Shown: one piece after another, positions 7,173 to 15,170 of the stretch
Position numbering within the stretch: the first letter of the stretch is position 1
Layout: every line of letters starts with the position of its first letter
The notes under the pieces: generated by a model
What the model saw: only the letters and a program-made list of their open reading frames with translations
Databases searched by the model: none
Told to the model about the DNA's origin: nothing
Assembly (NCBI GenBank): GCA_035275405.1
Contig: DATEMU010000001.1
Coordinates: 62,001-126,000, forward strand
DNA: 64,000 bases
Origin: Phycisphaerae bacterium
GTDB taxonomy: Bacteria > Planctomycetota > Phycisphaerae > UBA1845 > UTPLA1
Reading direction: 5' to 3'
Program-made: the position numbers and the translations under genes

Positions 7173-10100
7173 ATGAGAGCAAATCAGATCATTCAGGCAA
7201 CGATGGTGGCGGGCTTCTGCGCTGCTGCGGCGCTCGCCGAACCGGCGCCGTCCAGAAAACTGAAGTCCGATGCGACCGAGCGAATCCTGCGTAAGGAAGT
7301 CATCGTGTCGGCCACTCTGGACGACGTGTGGAAATGTTGGACGACCGAGGAGGGCATCGCCACGTTTTTTTCTCCCGAGTCAAAGATCGAACTCAAGCTC
7401 GGCGGGGCGTTTGATATTTATTTCAAAGGACCTGCGGATGAGACGGGGAAGCGAGGAGCGGAAGGCGCGAAGATCCTCAGCTATATACCGAATGAATTCC
7501 TGGCCTTCGATTGGGGGTTTCCCCCCAAGGTCCCCGGCCTTCGTCGAACCGGGGCCAAGACCCAGGTCATGATTCGGTTCGAAGACGTTGGCGACGGAAA
7601 GGTGAAGGTCAAGTTCGCCCAACTGGGATGGAAAAAGGGCAGGGAATGGGACGAGGGTTTCGCCTATTTCGACCAGGCCTGGAGCTATGTTCTTAACAAC
7701 CTTAAGGAGCATTTTGAAAAAACACCTTCGAAGCGAGCCACCGAGGAACCCGAGACGGGTTTAAAGACCCGGACGTGGATGGACAAACACGTGAAAGTGA
7801 CGGCCGTCGATGTTCCGCTTAAGCGCCAGGATTTCGAGATGGAGATACCGGTCTCCATCAATCGCGTTTGGAGCATTTTGGCGACCACCGACGGGTTCAA
7901 GCGTCTGGGCGCGAAGGAGCCGTTGGTCGAATTGAAGCCCGGTGGCTCGTATTGCTTTTGGCCGGGCGCGCCGACGCGCGTCCTGGCATTTGTGCCGCAG
8001 GAGATTCTGTCGGTAACGGGAAGCGCTCCGCCTGAGTACCCCAATGTTCGGGCGGGGGGGTTGTGGGGCGCCTATTACTTTACGAAGCTCGATCCAGCAA
8101 AGACGAAGTTGCGCCTCTCCGTAATAGGCTGGCGTCCCGGCGACAAGGAATGGGACGCCGCGTACGACTACTTTTTGAAAAACAATCCGATCTTCCTCAA
8201 CAACGTTTACAACGCGCTCGTGAAAGACAATGCCAGCGCGTCGACGGGCGACGTACTAAAGCACGAGGCGGTCGTCGACGCGCCCGTCGCCGACGTCTGG
8301 GAAGCCTTTACTACCAGGAAAGGAGTGGAGTCCTGGATGGTCGCGCACGGCGAAGTGGACCTGCGCATAGGCGGGAAGATGCGCACCCATTACGACCCCA
8401 AGGGCGTTCTGGGCGACGAGAACACGATCGAAAACACGATTCTCAGCTTTGAACCGATGCGGATGCTCTCCATCAAGGCGACCAAGTGCCCGGCGAATTT
8501 CCCGTTCAAGGCCGCGATCGACAACATGTGGACGGTGCTCTATCTGGAGTCCCTCGGACCGGAAAAGACTCGGGTGACCTGCGTCGGGATGGGTTATGGC
8601 GACGACGAGGAATCGCAGAAGCTCCGGCAGCACTTCGATCGAGGCAACGCCTATACGCTGAAGAAGCTCCAGGAACACTTCGCCACGACGACGGCAAACG
8701 AGCCCAGTCCGGCGGCCGAAAAAAAAACGACAGAAAAACCGGCCGAAAGCAACGCCACCAATAGCGAACCGGGGCACGCCAGTGAGTTCGAGTCCTATCT
8801 CGCCCATATCGCAGCCGCCAGCGCCTCCCTGGCATTGAACGAGACCGACGAGGCGCGGCGCTGGCTTGATCGCGCTCCCGAATCCCATCGGAACTGGGAA
8901 TGGAAGTACTTTTCCGCCAACCTGGACCAGAGCGTTCGCTCGTGGTCGGATCAAGGCGAAGTGGTGATGTCCGTGGCCTATAGCCCCGATGGCCGGCTCA
9001 TGGGTCAAGCCCTGGCCAACGGTGAGGCGATTTTGCGCGACGCCGAATCCGGCGACGTCCTGCGCACCCTTAAGGAGAACGACAAGGCACTGTGGCACCT
9101 GGCGTTCAGCGCGGATGGAAAGAAACTGGCCACATCGAGTTCAGACGGCGCGGCGAGAGTCTGGGATGCCGAATCCGGCAGGCTCCTGCTGACATTGAAA
9201 CACGAAAAGACCCAGGTGTACTCCTCATCGTTCAGCCCGGATGGAAAGTACATCGCCACGTCCATGCTGAGCTACGTCAAACTGTGGGATGCTCAAACCG
9301 GCGAGGAACTCAGAACCTTCAAAGGCCACGTGGAAAAGCCGCCGGTTACGCGAGTGACGTTTAGCCCGGATGGCAAGTGGCTGGCGTCCGCTTCTTGGGA
9401 CAACCATGTGATCGTGTGGGACGTTGAGAAAGGCAAACAGGTCCACAAGCTCGGTCCCGGCTACGGCGGCGAAGAATACAGCCCGTTCAACGCGGTCGTC
9501 TTCAGCCCGGATGGAATGCGCCTGGCCGCCAGCACTGGCACGAATGCGATCTGGCTTTGGAACGCCGACTCGGGCGACCTGATTCGCAAATGGGCGGCGC
9601 ATGACAAGACCGCCTACGGCCTGGCCTTCAGCCCGGACGGGAAGCGCCTGGCGAGCACTTCCGTGGATCAAAGCGTCCGCATTTGGGATGCGAACAAGGG
9701 TGAACTTATCGAAAAACTCAATGGTCATAGCGGGACCGTATGGTCGGTTGCTTTTTCGCCCGACGGCGCGCGCTTGGCGACCGGCGGAGAGGACCAATGC
9801 GTGAAGCTCTGGCAGGTCGGCGATGCGGCCACGCCGCTTGTCCTGAGGTGCGAAAAGGGCGTATGGGCCGCGCCATTCAGTCCGGATGGAAAACGGCTGG
9901 CGACGGCATCTTCGGATCGAAGCGTGAAGATTTGGGATTCCCAGAGCGGAAAACTCCTGGCTGCATTCGCCGACCTTCCGGAGCAAGCAGCATGTGTGGC
10001 GTTTAGTCCGGACAGTTCTCGAGTGGCCGCCGGGACCAATGACCCGGTGGTACATGTCTGGGATGTGACCAATCAGCGCCTGCTTCACCAACTGAAGGGA

Positions 10101-10754
10101 CACAAGGGCGGCGTGCCAAGTCTGGAATTCACCCCGGACGCTAAGCGCCTCGTTACGTCCTCCTATGACCGGTCGATCAAGATTTGGGACGCCGACGCGG
10201 GAACCGAACTGAAGTCCATCGATCGCAAAGACGGCTATGCCTACTCCATCGCCATCAGGCCCGACGGCAAGTCGTTCGCCTCGGCCGACTACGATGGAAA
10301 AGTTCGGCTGTGGGATCTTGAAAGCGGGGAAGAAAGACGGGCGCTCGAAGGTCACACTTCGCGTCTGATGAAGGTCGTGTTCAGCGCGGACGGCCGCCTC
10401 GTCGCGTCAGCCGGCTATGACCGCTCAATCCGGGTGTGGGATGTACAAACCGGGAAGGCATTCCCCCCGATGACCGGTCACGATCGCGAGATCACGGGGT
10501 TGGCATTTTCACCGGACAGAACGCGCCTGGCTTCCGCATCGTCCGATCTGACCGTCAAGCTCTGGGACGTGAATGCGAGCGCCAATGTGGCGACACTCCT
10601 ACGGAGCAAGGAATCGGCCTACTTTGTCGGATTCAGCCCCGACGGCGCCCGGCTTTCGGTTTCATTTTTTGACGGGACAGTGCGCATTCTTGACACGATA
10701 CCCCTTGCGGAGCGGGTCGTCCGGGGCGACCGGGTGGCCGCCACCTTCCGCTAG
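7173..10754 (+). CDS. Exported three-SRPBCC (AHSA1-like) / fourteen-WD40 repeat protein
   Basis: Giant protein of 1193 residues. The ATG at 7173 is preferred to GTG 7164 because the purine-rich AAGAGG sits too close to the GTG. It starts with a signal peptide (to about residue 22, ALAEP). Three successive SRPBCC/AHSA1-like domains occupy about 35-190, 205-345 and 360-500, each with the VDAPVADVWEAFT / FGG-type pattern (for example VSATLDDVWKCWTTEEG). A Lys/Glu/Ala linker follows, then a short helical segment ending NWEWKYFSANL (about 536-580). Fourteen WD40 repeats (SPDGKRLASTSVDQSVRIWD type) run to the C-terminus, enough for two seven-bladed propellers. SRPBCC domains bind hydrophobic ligands in a deep pocket; WD40 propellers are protein-binding platforms. 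This fusion is unusual and I know of no described function. Confidence 0.85.
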   Translation: MRANQIIQATMVAGFCAAAALAEPAPSRKLKSDATERILRKEVIVSATLDDVWKCWTTEEGIATFFSPESKIELKLGGAFDIYFKGPADETGKRGAEGAKILSYIPNEFLAFDWGFPPKVPGLRRTGAKTQVMIRFEDVGDGKVKVKFAQLGWKKGREWDEGFAYFDQAWSYVLNNLKEHFEKTPSKRATEEPETGLKTRTWMDKHVKVTAVDVPLKRQDFEMEIPVSINRVWSILATTDGFKRLGAKEPLVELKPGGSYCFWPGAPTRVLAFVPQEILSVTGSAPPEYPNVRAGGLWGAYYFTKLDPAKTKLRLSVIGWRPGDKEWDAAYDYFLKNNPIFLNNVYNALVKDNASASTGDVLKHEAVVDAPVADVWEAFTTRKGVESWMVAHGEVDLRIGGKMRTHYDPKGVLGDENTIENTILSFEPMRMLSIKATKCPANFPFKAAIDNMWTVLYLESLGPEKTRVTCVGMGYGDDEESQKLRQHFDRGNAYTLKKLQEHFATTTANEPSPAAEKKTTEKPAESNATNSEPGHASEFESYLAHIAAASASLALNETDEARRWLDRAPESHRNWEWKYFSANLDQSVRSWSDQGEVVMSVAYSPDGRLMGQALANGEAILRDAESGDVLRTLKENDKALWHLAFSADGKKLATSSSDGAARVWDAESGRLLLTLKHEKTQVYSSSFSPDGKYIATSMLSYVKLWDAQTGEELRTFKGHVEKPPVTRVTFSPDGKWLASASWDNHVIVWDVEKGKQVHKLGPGYGGEEYSPFNAVVFSPDGMRLAASTGTNAIWLWNADSGDLIRKWAAHDKTAYGLAFSPDGKRLASTSVDQSVRIWDANKGELIEKLNGHSGTVWSVAFSPDGARLATGGEDQCVKLWQVGDAATPLVLRCEKGVWAAPFSPDGKRLATASSDRSVKIWDSQSGKLLAAFADLPEQAACVAFSPDSSRVAAGTNDPVVHVWDVTNQRLLHQLKGHKGGVPSLEFTPDAKRLVTSSYDRSIKIWDADAGTELKSIDRKDGYAYSIAIRPDGKSFASADYDGKVRLWDLESGEERRALEGHTSRLMKVVFSADGRLVASAGYDRSIRVWDVQTGKAFPPMTGHDREITGLAFSPDRTRLASASSDLTVKLWDVNASANVATLLRSKESAYFVGFSPDGARLSVSFFDGTVRILDTIPLAERVVRGDRVAATFR

Positions 10755-10783
10755 GAAAACTCGAAGCAATCAAGGAGAAAACC

Positions 10784-11173
10784 ATGCAAAGTGCGACTAC
10801 AGCTGTGGATACCAAGAACTCGGCACAAGAATTGGCGAAATGGACGGCCATAGGGACCGTTTTCCAGGTTGCGATGGTGGTCGCCGGGCATTACAACGAA
10901 TTCGTCAAGAACAATGTGTTCGCCATCGGGGGCATGACGATTTCGCTGGTCATCGGCGCGCTGTACGCGCGTGCCGCTGCCCGCTCAAAAAGCGGGGCCG
11001 CTTTAGGCGGTTTGATGGTGGGTGGGGCGTGTGCCCTGTTCGGAATCGCCGTCTCGGTCCTTTTGAGGGACGTCCCCGTGGCGGTGCTCGGTTTCGGAAC
11101 CGCCGGCTCCGCGCTAGCCGGAACGATCGGTGGCTGGGTAATATACCTGCTCCAGGGGGCAAAGAAACGATAG
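10784..11173 (+). CDS. Small membrane protein of unknown function
   Basis: Product of 129 residues, not recognised. AAGGAG lies just upstream of the ATG. Hydrophobic segments at about 20-40, 46-62, 72-91 and 95-122 suggest three or four membrane helices, and the tail is basic (GAKKR). It starts 29 bases after the WD40 protein and is followed 57 bases later by the VOC gene, so it is probably the third gene of the TetR-controlled operon. No catalytic motif is visible. It could be a membrane partner of the WD40 protein, but that is only a guess from position. Confidence 0.7.
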   Translation: MQSATTAVDTKNSAQELAKWTAIGTVFQVAMVVAGHYNEFVKNNVFAIGGMTISLVIGALYARAAARSKSGAALGGLMVGGACALFGIAVSVLLRDVPVAVLGFGTAGSALAGTIGGWVIYLLQGAKKR

Positions 11174-11230
11174 GCTCTCCCGGTCGGTCGGGTGGAGTCA
11201 GAAGAGGCCTAACAAATCGGAGGATTATCG

Positions 11231-11716
11231 ATGGCAGGCAAAGTCAAGCCCGTACCCGAAGGATTCCACACCGTCACTCCCCACTTGATCATTCGCGGCG
11301 CCGCCAAGGCGATTGAGTTTTACAAAAAGGCGTTCGGCGCCGAGGAGATCATGCGGATGCCGGGCCCGGACGGTCAATCCATCATGCATGCCGAGATTCG
11401 CATCGGTGATTGCCCCATCATGCTCAACGACGAGTTCCCGGATTGGGGCAAGGTCTCGCCGCAGGCCCTGAATGGTTCGCCCGTAACCATCCACTTGTAC
11501 GTCAACGACGCCGACGCGACTTTCAACAAGGCTGTTCAGGCCGGCGCCAAGGCCGTCATGCCCGTGGCCGATATGTTCTGGGGCGATCGATATGGCTGTT
11601 TGCAGGACCCGTTCGGACACCACTGGTCCGTGGCGACGCACATCGCCGACTATTCGCCGGAAGAGTGCATGAAGCGCTGCCAGGAGGCAATGGGCGGGGC
11701 GTGCAAGCCAAGCTAG
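11231..11716 (+). CDS. VOC family (PhnB/glyoxalase-like) protein
   Basis: Protein of 161 residues of the vicinal oxygen chelate fold, resembling PhnB-type proteins. It opens TVTPHLIIRGAAKAIEFYKK and contains FGAEEIMRMPGPDG, HAEIRIGD, LNDEFPDW, VTIHLYVNDADA and a C-terminal QDPFGHHWSVATH. GGAGG lies upstream of the ATG. PhnB-like VOC genes are often found beside AHSA1/SRPBCC genes, and that pairing is seen here within one TetR-headed operon. The family includes metal-dependent lyases, isomerases and antibiotic-binding proteins; the substrate is not evident. The gene ends in a Cys-containing tail (CMKRCQEAMGGACK). A strong terminator at 11743-11790 closes the operon. Confidence 0.85.
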   Translation: MAGKVKPVPEGFHTVTPHLIIRGAAKAIEFYKKAFGAEEIMRMPGPDGQSIMHAEIRIGDCPIMLNDEFPDWGKVSPQALNGSPVTIHLYVNDADATFNKAVQAGAKAVMPVADMFWGDRYGCLQDPFGHHWSVATHIADYSPEECMKRCQEAMGGACKPS

Positions 11717-11742
11717 ACTTTATTTTCGTCGCGAGATAACAG

Positions 11743-11790
11743 CTCCGTTCCGGTGTCGGCCGCCGATACCGGGTACGGAGTTCTTTTTTT
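11743..11790 (+). terminator. Rho-independent terminator of the TetR/WD40 operon
   Basis: Long imperfect stem, 11743-11758 with 11764-11780 (CTCCGT... pairing with ...ACGGAG), short loop, then seven T at 11784-11790. Confidence 0.8.
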
Positions 11791-11875
11791 CATTTCCCGC
11801 CGACTTTCGTGTGCGATAACAACCACGCCCCTCAAATTTTTCGCAAATTATCCGGTGGATTTCGGCCGTCAGGCG

Positions 11876-11905
11876 ATGACGGCCGACACCCGATAATGGT
11901 ATAAT
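11876..11905 (+). promoter_or_regulatory. Possible promoter for sugar dehydrogenase gene
   Basis: Perfect TATAAT at 11900-11905 with ATGACG (four of six) 18 bases upstream at 11876-11881. This predicts a leader of about 70 bases, carrying the AAGGA ribosome-binding site before the ATG at 11980. Confidence 0.5.
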
Positions 11906-11979
11906 CACGTGCGGTCAGAATCCAAGTGGCCGAATCCGTCAATTCGGCCCGCTGGGGTCGTTGAATCCAAGGAAGCAAC

Positions 11980-13692
11980 ATGTTCACAAAGCGATTTCTA
12001 CCGTGGGGAATGTGTTCCCTGTGCGTGATTCTGGCAAGCGTCCGCGTCGCGACCGCCGCGTCACCAACGCCGCTGACGACGGTGCGCGTATCGTCCGGTC
12101 TCTCCTTGCCGCTCTTTGTGACCGCCCCCCCCGGCGACACCAGCCGGATCTTCATCGTGGAGCAGCGCTCCGGTAACATCGGTCGGATCCGCATCCTGAA
12201 TATTCCCGCGAACACGCTTAACGCCACCCCCTTCCTGTCGATCACGGGCGTCACCACGTCCGACGAGCAAGGCCTCCTCGGCCTGGCCTTCGATCCGGAT
12301 TACGCCACGAACGGATTTTTCTACGTGAACTATACGACCACGGGTGGCGGCGCGGCGGGCCATACCGTCATTGCCCGTTACACGGTCTCCGCCAATCCTG
12401 ATATTGCGGACGCGGCGAGCGCAGTGATCCTTAAGACGATCAACCAGCCGGAGTCCAATCACAACGGCGGCTGCCTTCAGTTCGGCCCCGACGGGATGCT
12501 GTACGCTAGCTCGGGCGATGGCGGCGGCGGCGGCGATGCACACGGAACGATTGGCAACGGCCAAAGCCTGACAACCCTGTTGGGCAAGATCCTGCGGCTC
12601 GACGTAGACAACCCCCCAACATACATCCCCGCCGATAATCCGAACATCGGAGGCAGCGGTGTCAACGAAAAGTGGGCCTATGGCACGCGCAATCCCTGGC
12701 GCATGAGCTTCGATCGATTGAACGGCGATTTTTACATGGCCGACGTCGGGCAAGGTTCAGTGGAAGAAGTCAACTACTCAACTTTCGCCACGGCGGCGGG
12801 TCGCAACTATGCCTGGCGGTGCATGGAGGGCAATGCCTGTTTCAACTCGCCGAGCGGACCGAACTGCACGTGCGATATCACGCCGCCGCTCGATCCGACG
12901 TTGACCTACCCGGTCCACACGTACAGTAGCGCTGCGTTCCAACCGTGTTCGGTCACCGGGGGGTACGTTTACCGCGGTCCGATTATTCCCGACTTGCAGG
13001 GAACCTATTTCTTTGCGGATTACTTCTGCTCGACCACAGCGCAGGCGCCGATCTGGTCGTTCATCATCTCCGGCGGCTTGGTCACCAATTTCACGACACG
13101 TACAACGGAGCTGGCGCCGGGCGGCGGCTTGGTCATCAGCAGCATCACCTCCTTCGGTGAGGACGCCGACGGCGAGCTGTACATCTGCGACAGGGGCTCG
13201 GGAGCAAATGGCGAGGTCTACAAGATTATCGTGAACTGCGCCGGCAGTTCGCTGACTTTTTCGACGCAACCGGCCAGTCAGAATGCCACGACCGGCCAGA
13301 CGGTGAACTTCACGGTTGCCATGACGGCCGTCCGCGGTCTGACGACCTACACGTGGCGCAAGAACGGCAACATCGTCGGCACGAACAGCCCCACGCTGAC
13401 GCTGACAAACGTCACCTGTCACGACAACGGCACCTACAACTGCACGGTCCAGGACCAGTGCAACACCGCGGTCAGCGACGATGCCACGCTCGAGGTGACG
13501 CCGGTCCCCCTGGGCGATATCGAAGGCGACTGCGATTGTGACATGGTGGACCTGGATACGCTGGTCAACGTCCTGTTGGAAATCGACCTTGATCCCGGCC
13601 ACATCGATCGTGCCGATGTCAACGGCGACAACGTCGAGGACGGCTTGGATATCCAGGCGTTTATCGATACGATCCCGCAGTGGCCGTGCTAA
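11980..13692 (+). CDS. Secreted PQQ-type sugar dehydrogenase-like propeller with Ig and dockerin-like tail
   Basis: Protein of 570 residues. The signal peptide ends near residue 27 (VRVATAA). Residues about 35-420 form a soluble glucose dehydrogenase/GSDH-type six-bladed propeller: DEQGLLGLAFDPDYATNGF, NHNGGCLQFGPDGMLY, SSGDGGGGGD, LLGKILRLDV and GTRNPWRMSFD are hallmark strings. An Ig-like domain follows (about 425-505, paired Cys in NVTCHDNGTYNC), then a dockerin-like calcium-loop region (GDIEGDCDCDMVDLDTLVNVL and ADVNGDNVEDGLDIQAFI). The family oxidises aldose sugars at the periplasmic face using PQQ, but many homologues have unknown substrates. It overlaps the next gene by 13 bases. The propeller is firm; cofactor use is by homology. 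Confidence 0.85.
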   Translation: MFTKRFLPWGMCSLCVILASVRVATAASPTPLTTVRVSSGLSLPLFVTAPPGDTSRIFIVEQRSGNIGRIRILNIPANTLNATPFLSITGVTTSDEQGLLGLAFDPDYATNGFFYVNYTTTGGGAAGHTVIARYTVSANPDIADAASAVILKTINQPESNHNGGCLQFGPDGMLYASSGDGGGGGDAHGTIGNGQSLTTLLGKILRLDVDNPPTYIPADNPNIGGSGVNEKWAYGTRNPWRMSFDRLNGDFYMADVGQGSVEEVNYSTFATAAGRNYAWRCMEGNACFNSPSGPNCTCDITPPLDPTLTYPVHTYSSAAFQPCSVTGGYVYRGPIIPDLQGTYFFADYFCSTTAQAPIWSFIISGGLVTNFTTRTTELAPGGGLVISSITSFGEDADGELYICDRGSGANGEVYKIIVNCAGSSLTFSTQPASQNATTGQTVNFTVAMTAVRGLTTYTWRKNGNIVGTNSPTLTLTNVTCHDNGTYNCTVQDQCNTAVSDDATLEVTPVPLGDIEGDCDCDMVDLDTLVNVLLEIDLDPGHIDRADVNGDNVEDGLDIQAFIDTIPQWPC

Positions 13693-15170
13693 GCGCCAGC
13701 GTCGTCCCTTCGGAAAAAAACTCAGCCACGTCGCGCCGTGATCTCGGGCAAGTTTTCACGCCCGCACCCGTCGCCGAGTGGATGGTCCGTTGGGCTTTGA
13801 GTGATCAACCCCGGCGTATTCTCGATCCCGCAGTCGGCCCCGGCGTCTTTATCGAGGCGATCCAAAAGCAATTCTTTCGGCAAGGAAAACCAAAAATACC
13901 GCAGATCGACGCCTATGACATCGATGGGCGGATGATCCGCGTGGTGGGAGGGCGGGGCGGCGCGGTCGCCGTGCGACTTCACCAGCGAGATTTTGTCACG
14001 AGCACGATTCGCGAATCCTACGATGCCGTCGTCGCCAATCCGCCCTATGTCCGTCATCACGGTTTCGAGTATCCGGAAACCCTCTGGCGGCGCTATGATC
14101 GACTCTGCGGCCGGCGCCTGAGTCGGCTCACCAATCTGTATGGGCTTTTTCTGCTCAGAATCTGGGCGTCGCTGAGCCCCCGCGGCCGTGCGGCGGTCAT
14201 CCTGCCCGCCGAGTGGCTCAACGCGGACTTCGGCGTCCCCGTCAAGGCCCACCTGTTGGAAGAAAATGCGCTCGACACGATCGTCCATTTTGATCCCGCC
14301 GCAGGAATCTTCGATGGCGCCCTCACGACGTCTGCGATTGTCCTCTTGCGATCGGGGCGTCCGAAGTACGAACCGGTTCGCTTGTGTCAGGTCGCGAACG
14401 TCAGCGCACTGTCGCGGTTGGACTTGAGCCGCGGAGAGAAGTGGCGGCGAGCCGATCTCGATCCCGCCGCGAAATGGTCGCGACTCTTTGCGAGTCACCG
14501 GCGGCCATCGCATCCGGCGGCGAGATTAGGAGAGGTCGCGTCCTGCGTGCGGGGGATTGCCACGGGAGCAAACCAATTTTTTACCGTGTCAGAATCCGTT
14601 CGACGGCTTCGCCGAATCGACCGGCGGGATGTCGTCCCCTGCGTAACGAAAGCGCGGCAACTTCAGGCGGCGGTCGCGACGCCGGGAGTCCTTCGGCGAC
14701 TCGTGAAGGCTGACGACCGCGTTTTTCTCTTGTCCCCGCGACAGCCCTTGTCCCGCGAGGTGCGCGCGTACCTGCGCGAGGGGAGGCGGCTAGGCGTTCA
14801 CCACCGTTATTTGTGCGCGCATCGCCCGACTTGGTACCTTCCCGAGCGGCGGCGGCCTGCGCCGATCCTCGTGTCGGTCTTCGCCCGCGAGCGGTTTCGG
14901 TTTGTTCTGAACCGCGCCGGTGTGCTCAACCTGACGGCGTTTCACGGCATCTTCCCCCGGACGAATGGTCCGCGTGCCGTCCGCTTGTTGTTTGATTACC
15001 TGGCAAGTGACGCGGGCCAGGAGGAATTGCGGCGCCACTGCCGGGTTTATGGAGACGGCCTGCTGAAGGTCGAGCCTCGCGACGTGGAAGCCATGGCGAT
15101 TCCGGCGGCGCTGGCCGCGATATTTCAGGGCAGCGTTCAACGTTCAAAGCGAACGGAAAGGAAATCATGA
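13680..15170 (+). CDS. Solitary N6-adenine DNA methyltransferase (Eco57I/TaqI-like)
   Basis: Protein of 496 residues of the gamma-type adenine methyltransferase architecture. Motif X is GQVFTPAPVAEWM (about 23-35), the SAM-binding motif I is LDPAVGPGVFIEA (48-60), and catalytic motif IV is NPPY (120-123). A C-terminal region of about 220 residues (after 270) would be the target-recognition domain, as in TaqI-like enzymes. The start is GTG 13680 (or GTG 13686), overlapping the end of the sugar dehydrogenase gene by up to 13 bases. Its TGA overlaps the ATG of the POT transporter in an ATGA, so the two are translationally coupled. No restriction endonuclease or other defence gene is nearby. It may be an epigenetic orphan or the remnant of a restriction-modification system. 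Confidence 0.85.
   Translation: MAVLSASVVPSEKNSATSRRDLGQVFTPAPVAEWMVRWALSDQPRRILDPAVGPGVFIEAIQKQFFRQGKPKIPQIDAYDIDGRMIRVVGGRGGAVAVRLHQRDFVTSTIRESYDAVVANPPYVRHHGFEYPETLWRRYDRLCGRRLSRLTNLYGLFLLRIWASLSPRGRAAVILPAEWLNADFGVPVKAHLLEENALDTIVHFDPAAGIFDGALTTSAIVLLRSGRPKYEPVRLCQVANVSALSRLDLSRGEKWRRADLDPAAKWSRLFASHRRPSHPAARLGEVASCVRGIATGANQFFTVSESVRRLRRIDRRDVVPCVTKARQLQAAVATPGVLRRLVKADDRVFLLSPRQPLSREVRAYLREGRRLGVHHRYLCAHRPTWYLPERRRPAPILVSVFARERFRFVLNRAGVLNLTAFHGIFPRTNGPRAVRLLFDYLASDAGQEELRRHCRVYGDGLLKVEPRDVEAMAIPAALAAIFQGSVQRSKRTERKS

Noticed and set aside
9225-10355. Minus-strand open frame of about 375 codons opposite the WD40 repeats
   Set aside because: Its apparent repetitiveness mirrors the WD40 units on the other strand. 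No start signal or domain.
7173-10754. WD40 protein as a serine/threonine kinase
   Set aside because: Many planctomycete WD40 giants carry a kinase domain, but here the N-terminal part is three SRPBCC domains with no kinase motifs.
13680-15170. Methyltransferase as part of BREX, DISARM or another defence island
   Set aside because: Neighbours are a sugar dehydrogenase, a peptide transporter and a propeller lipoprotein; no defence nuclease, helicase or PglZ-like gene is present.
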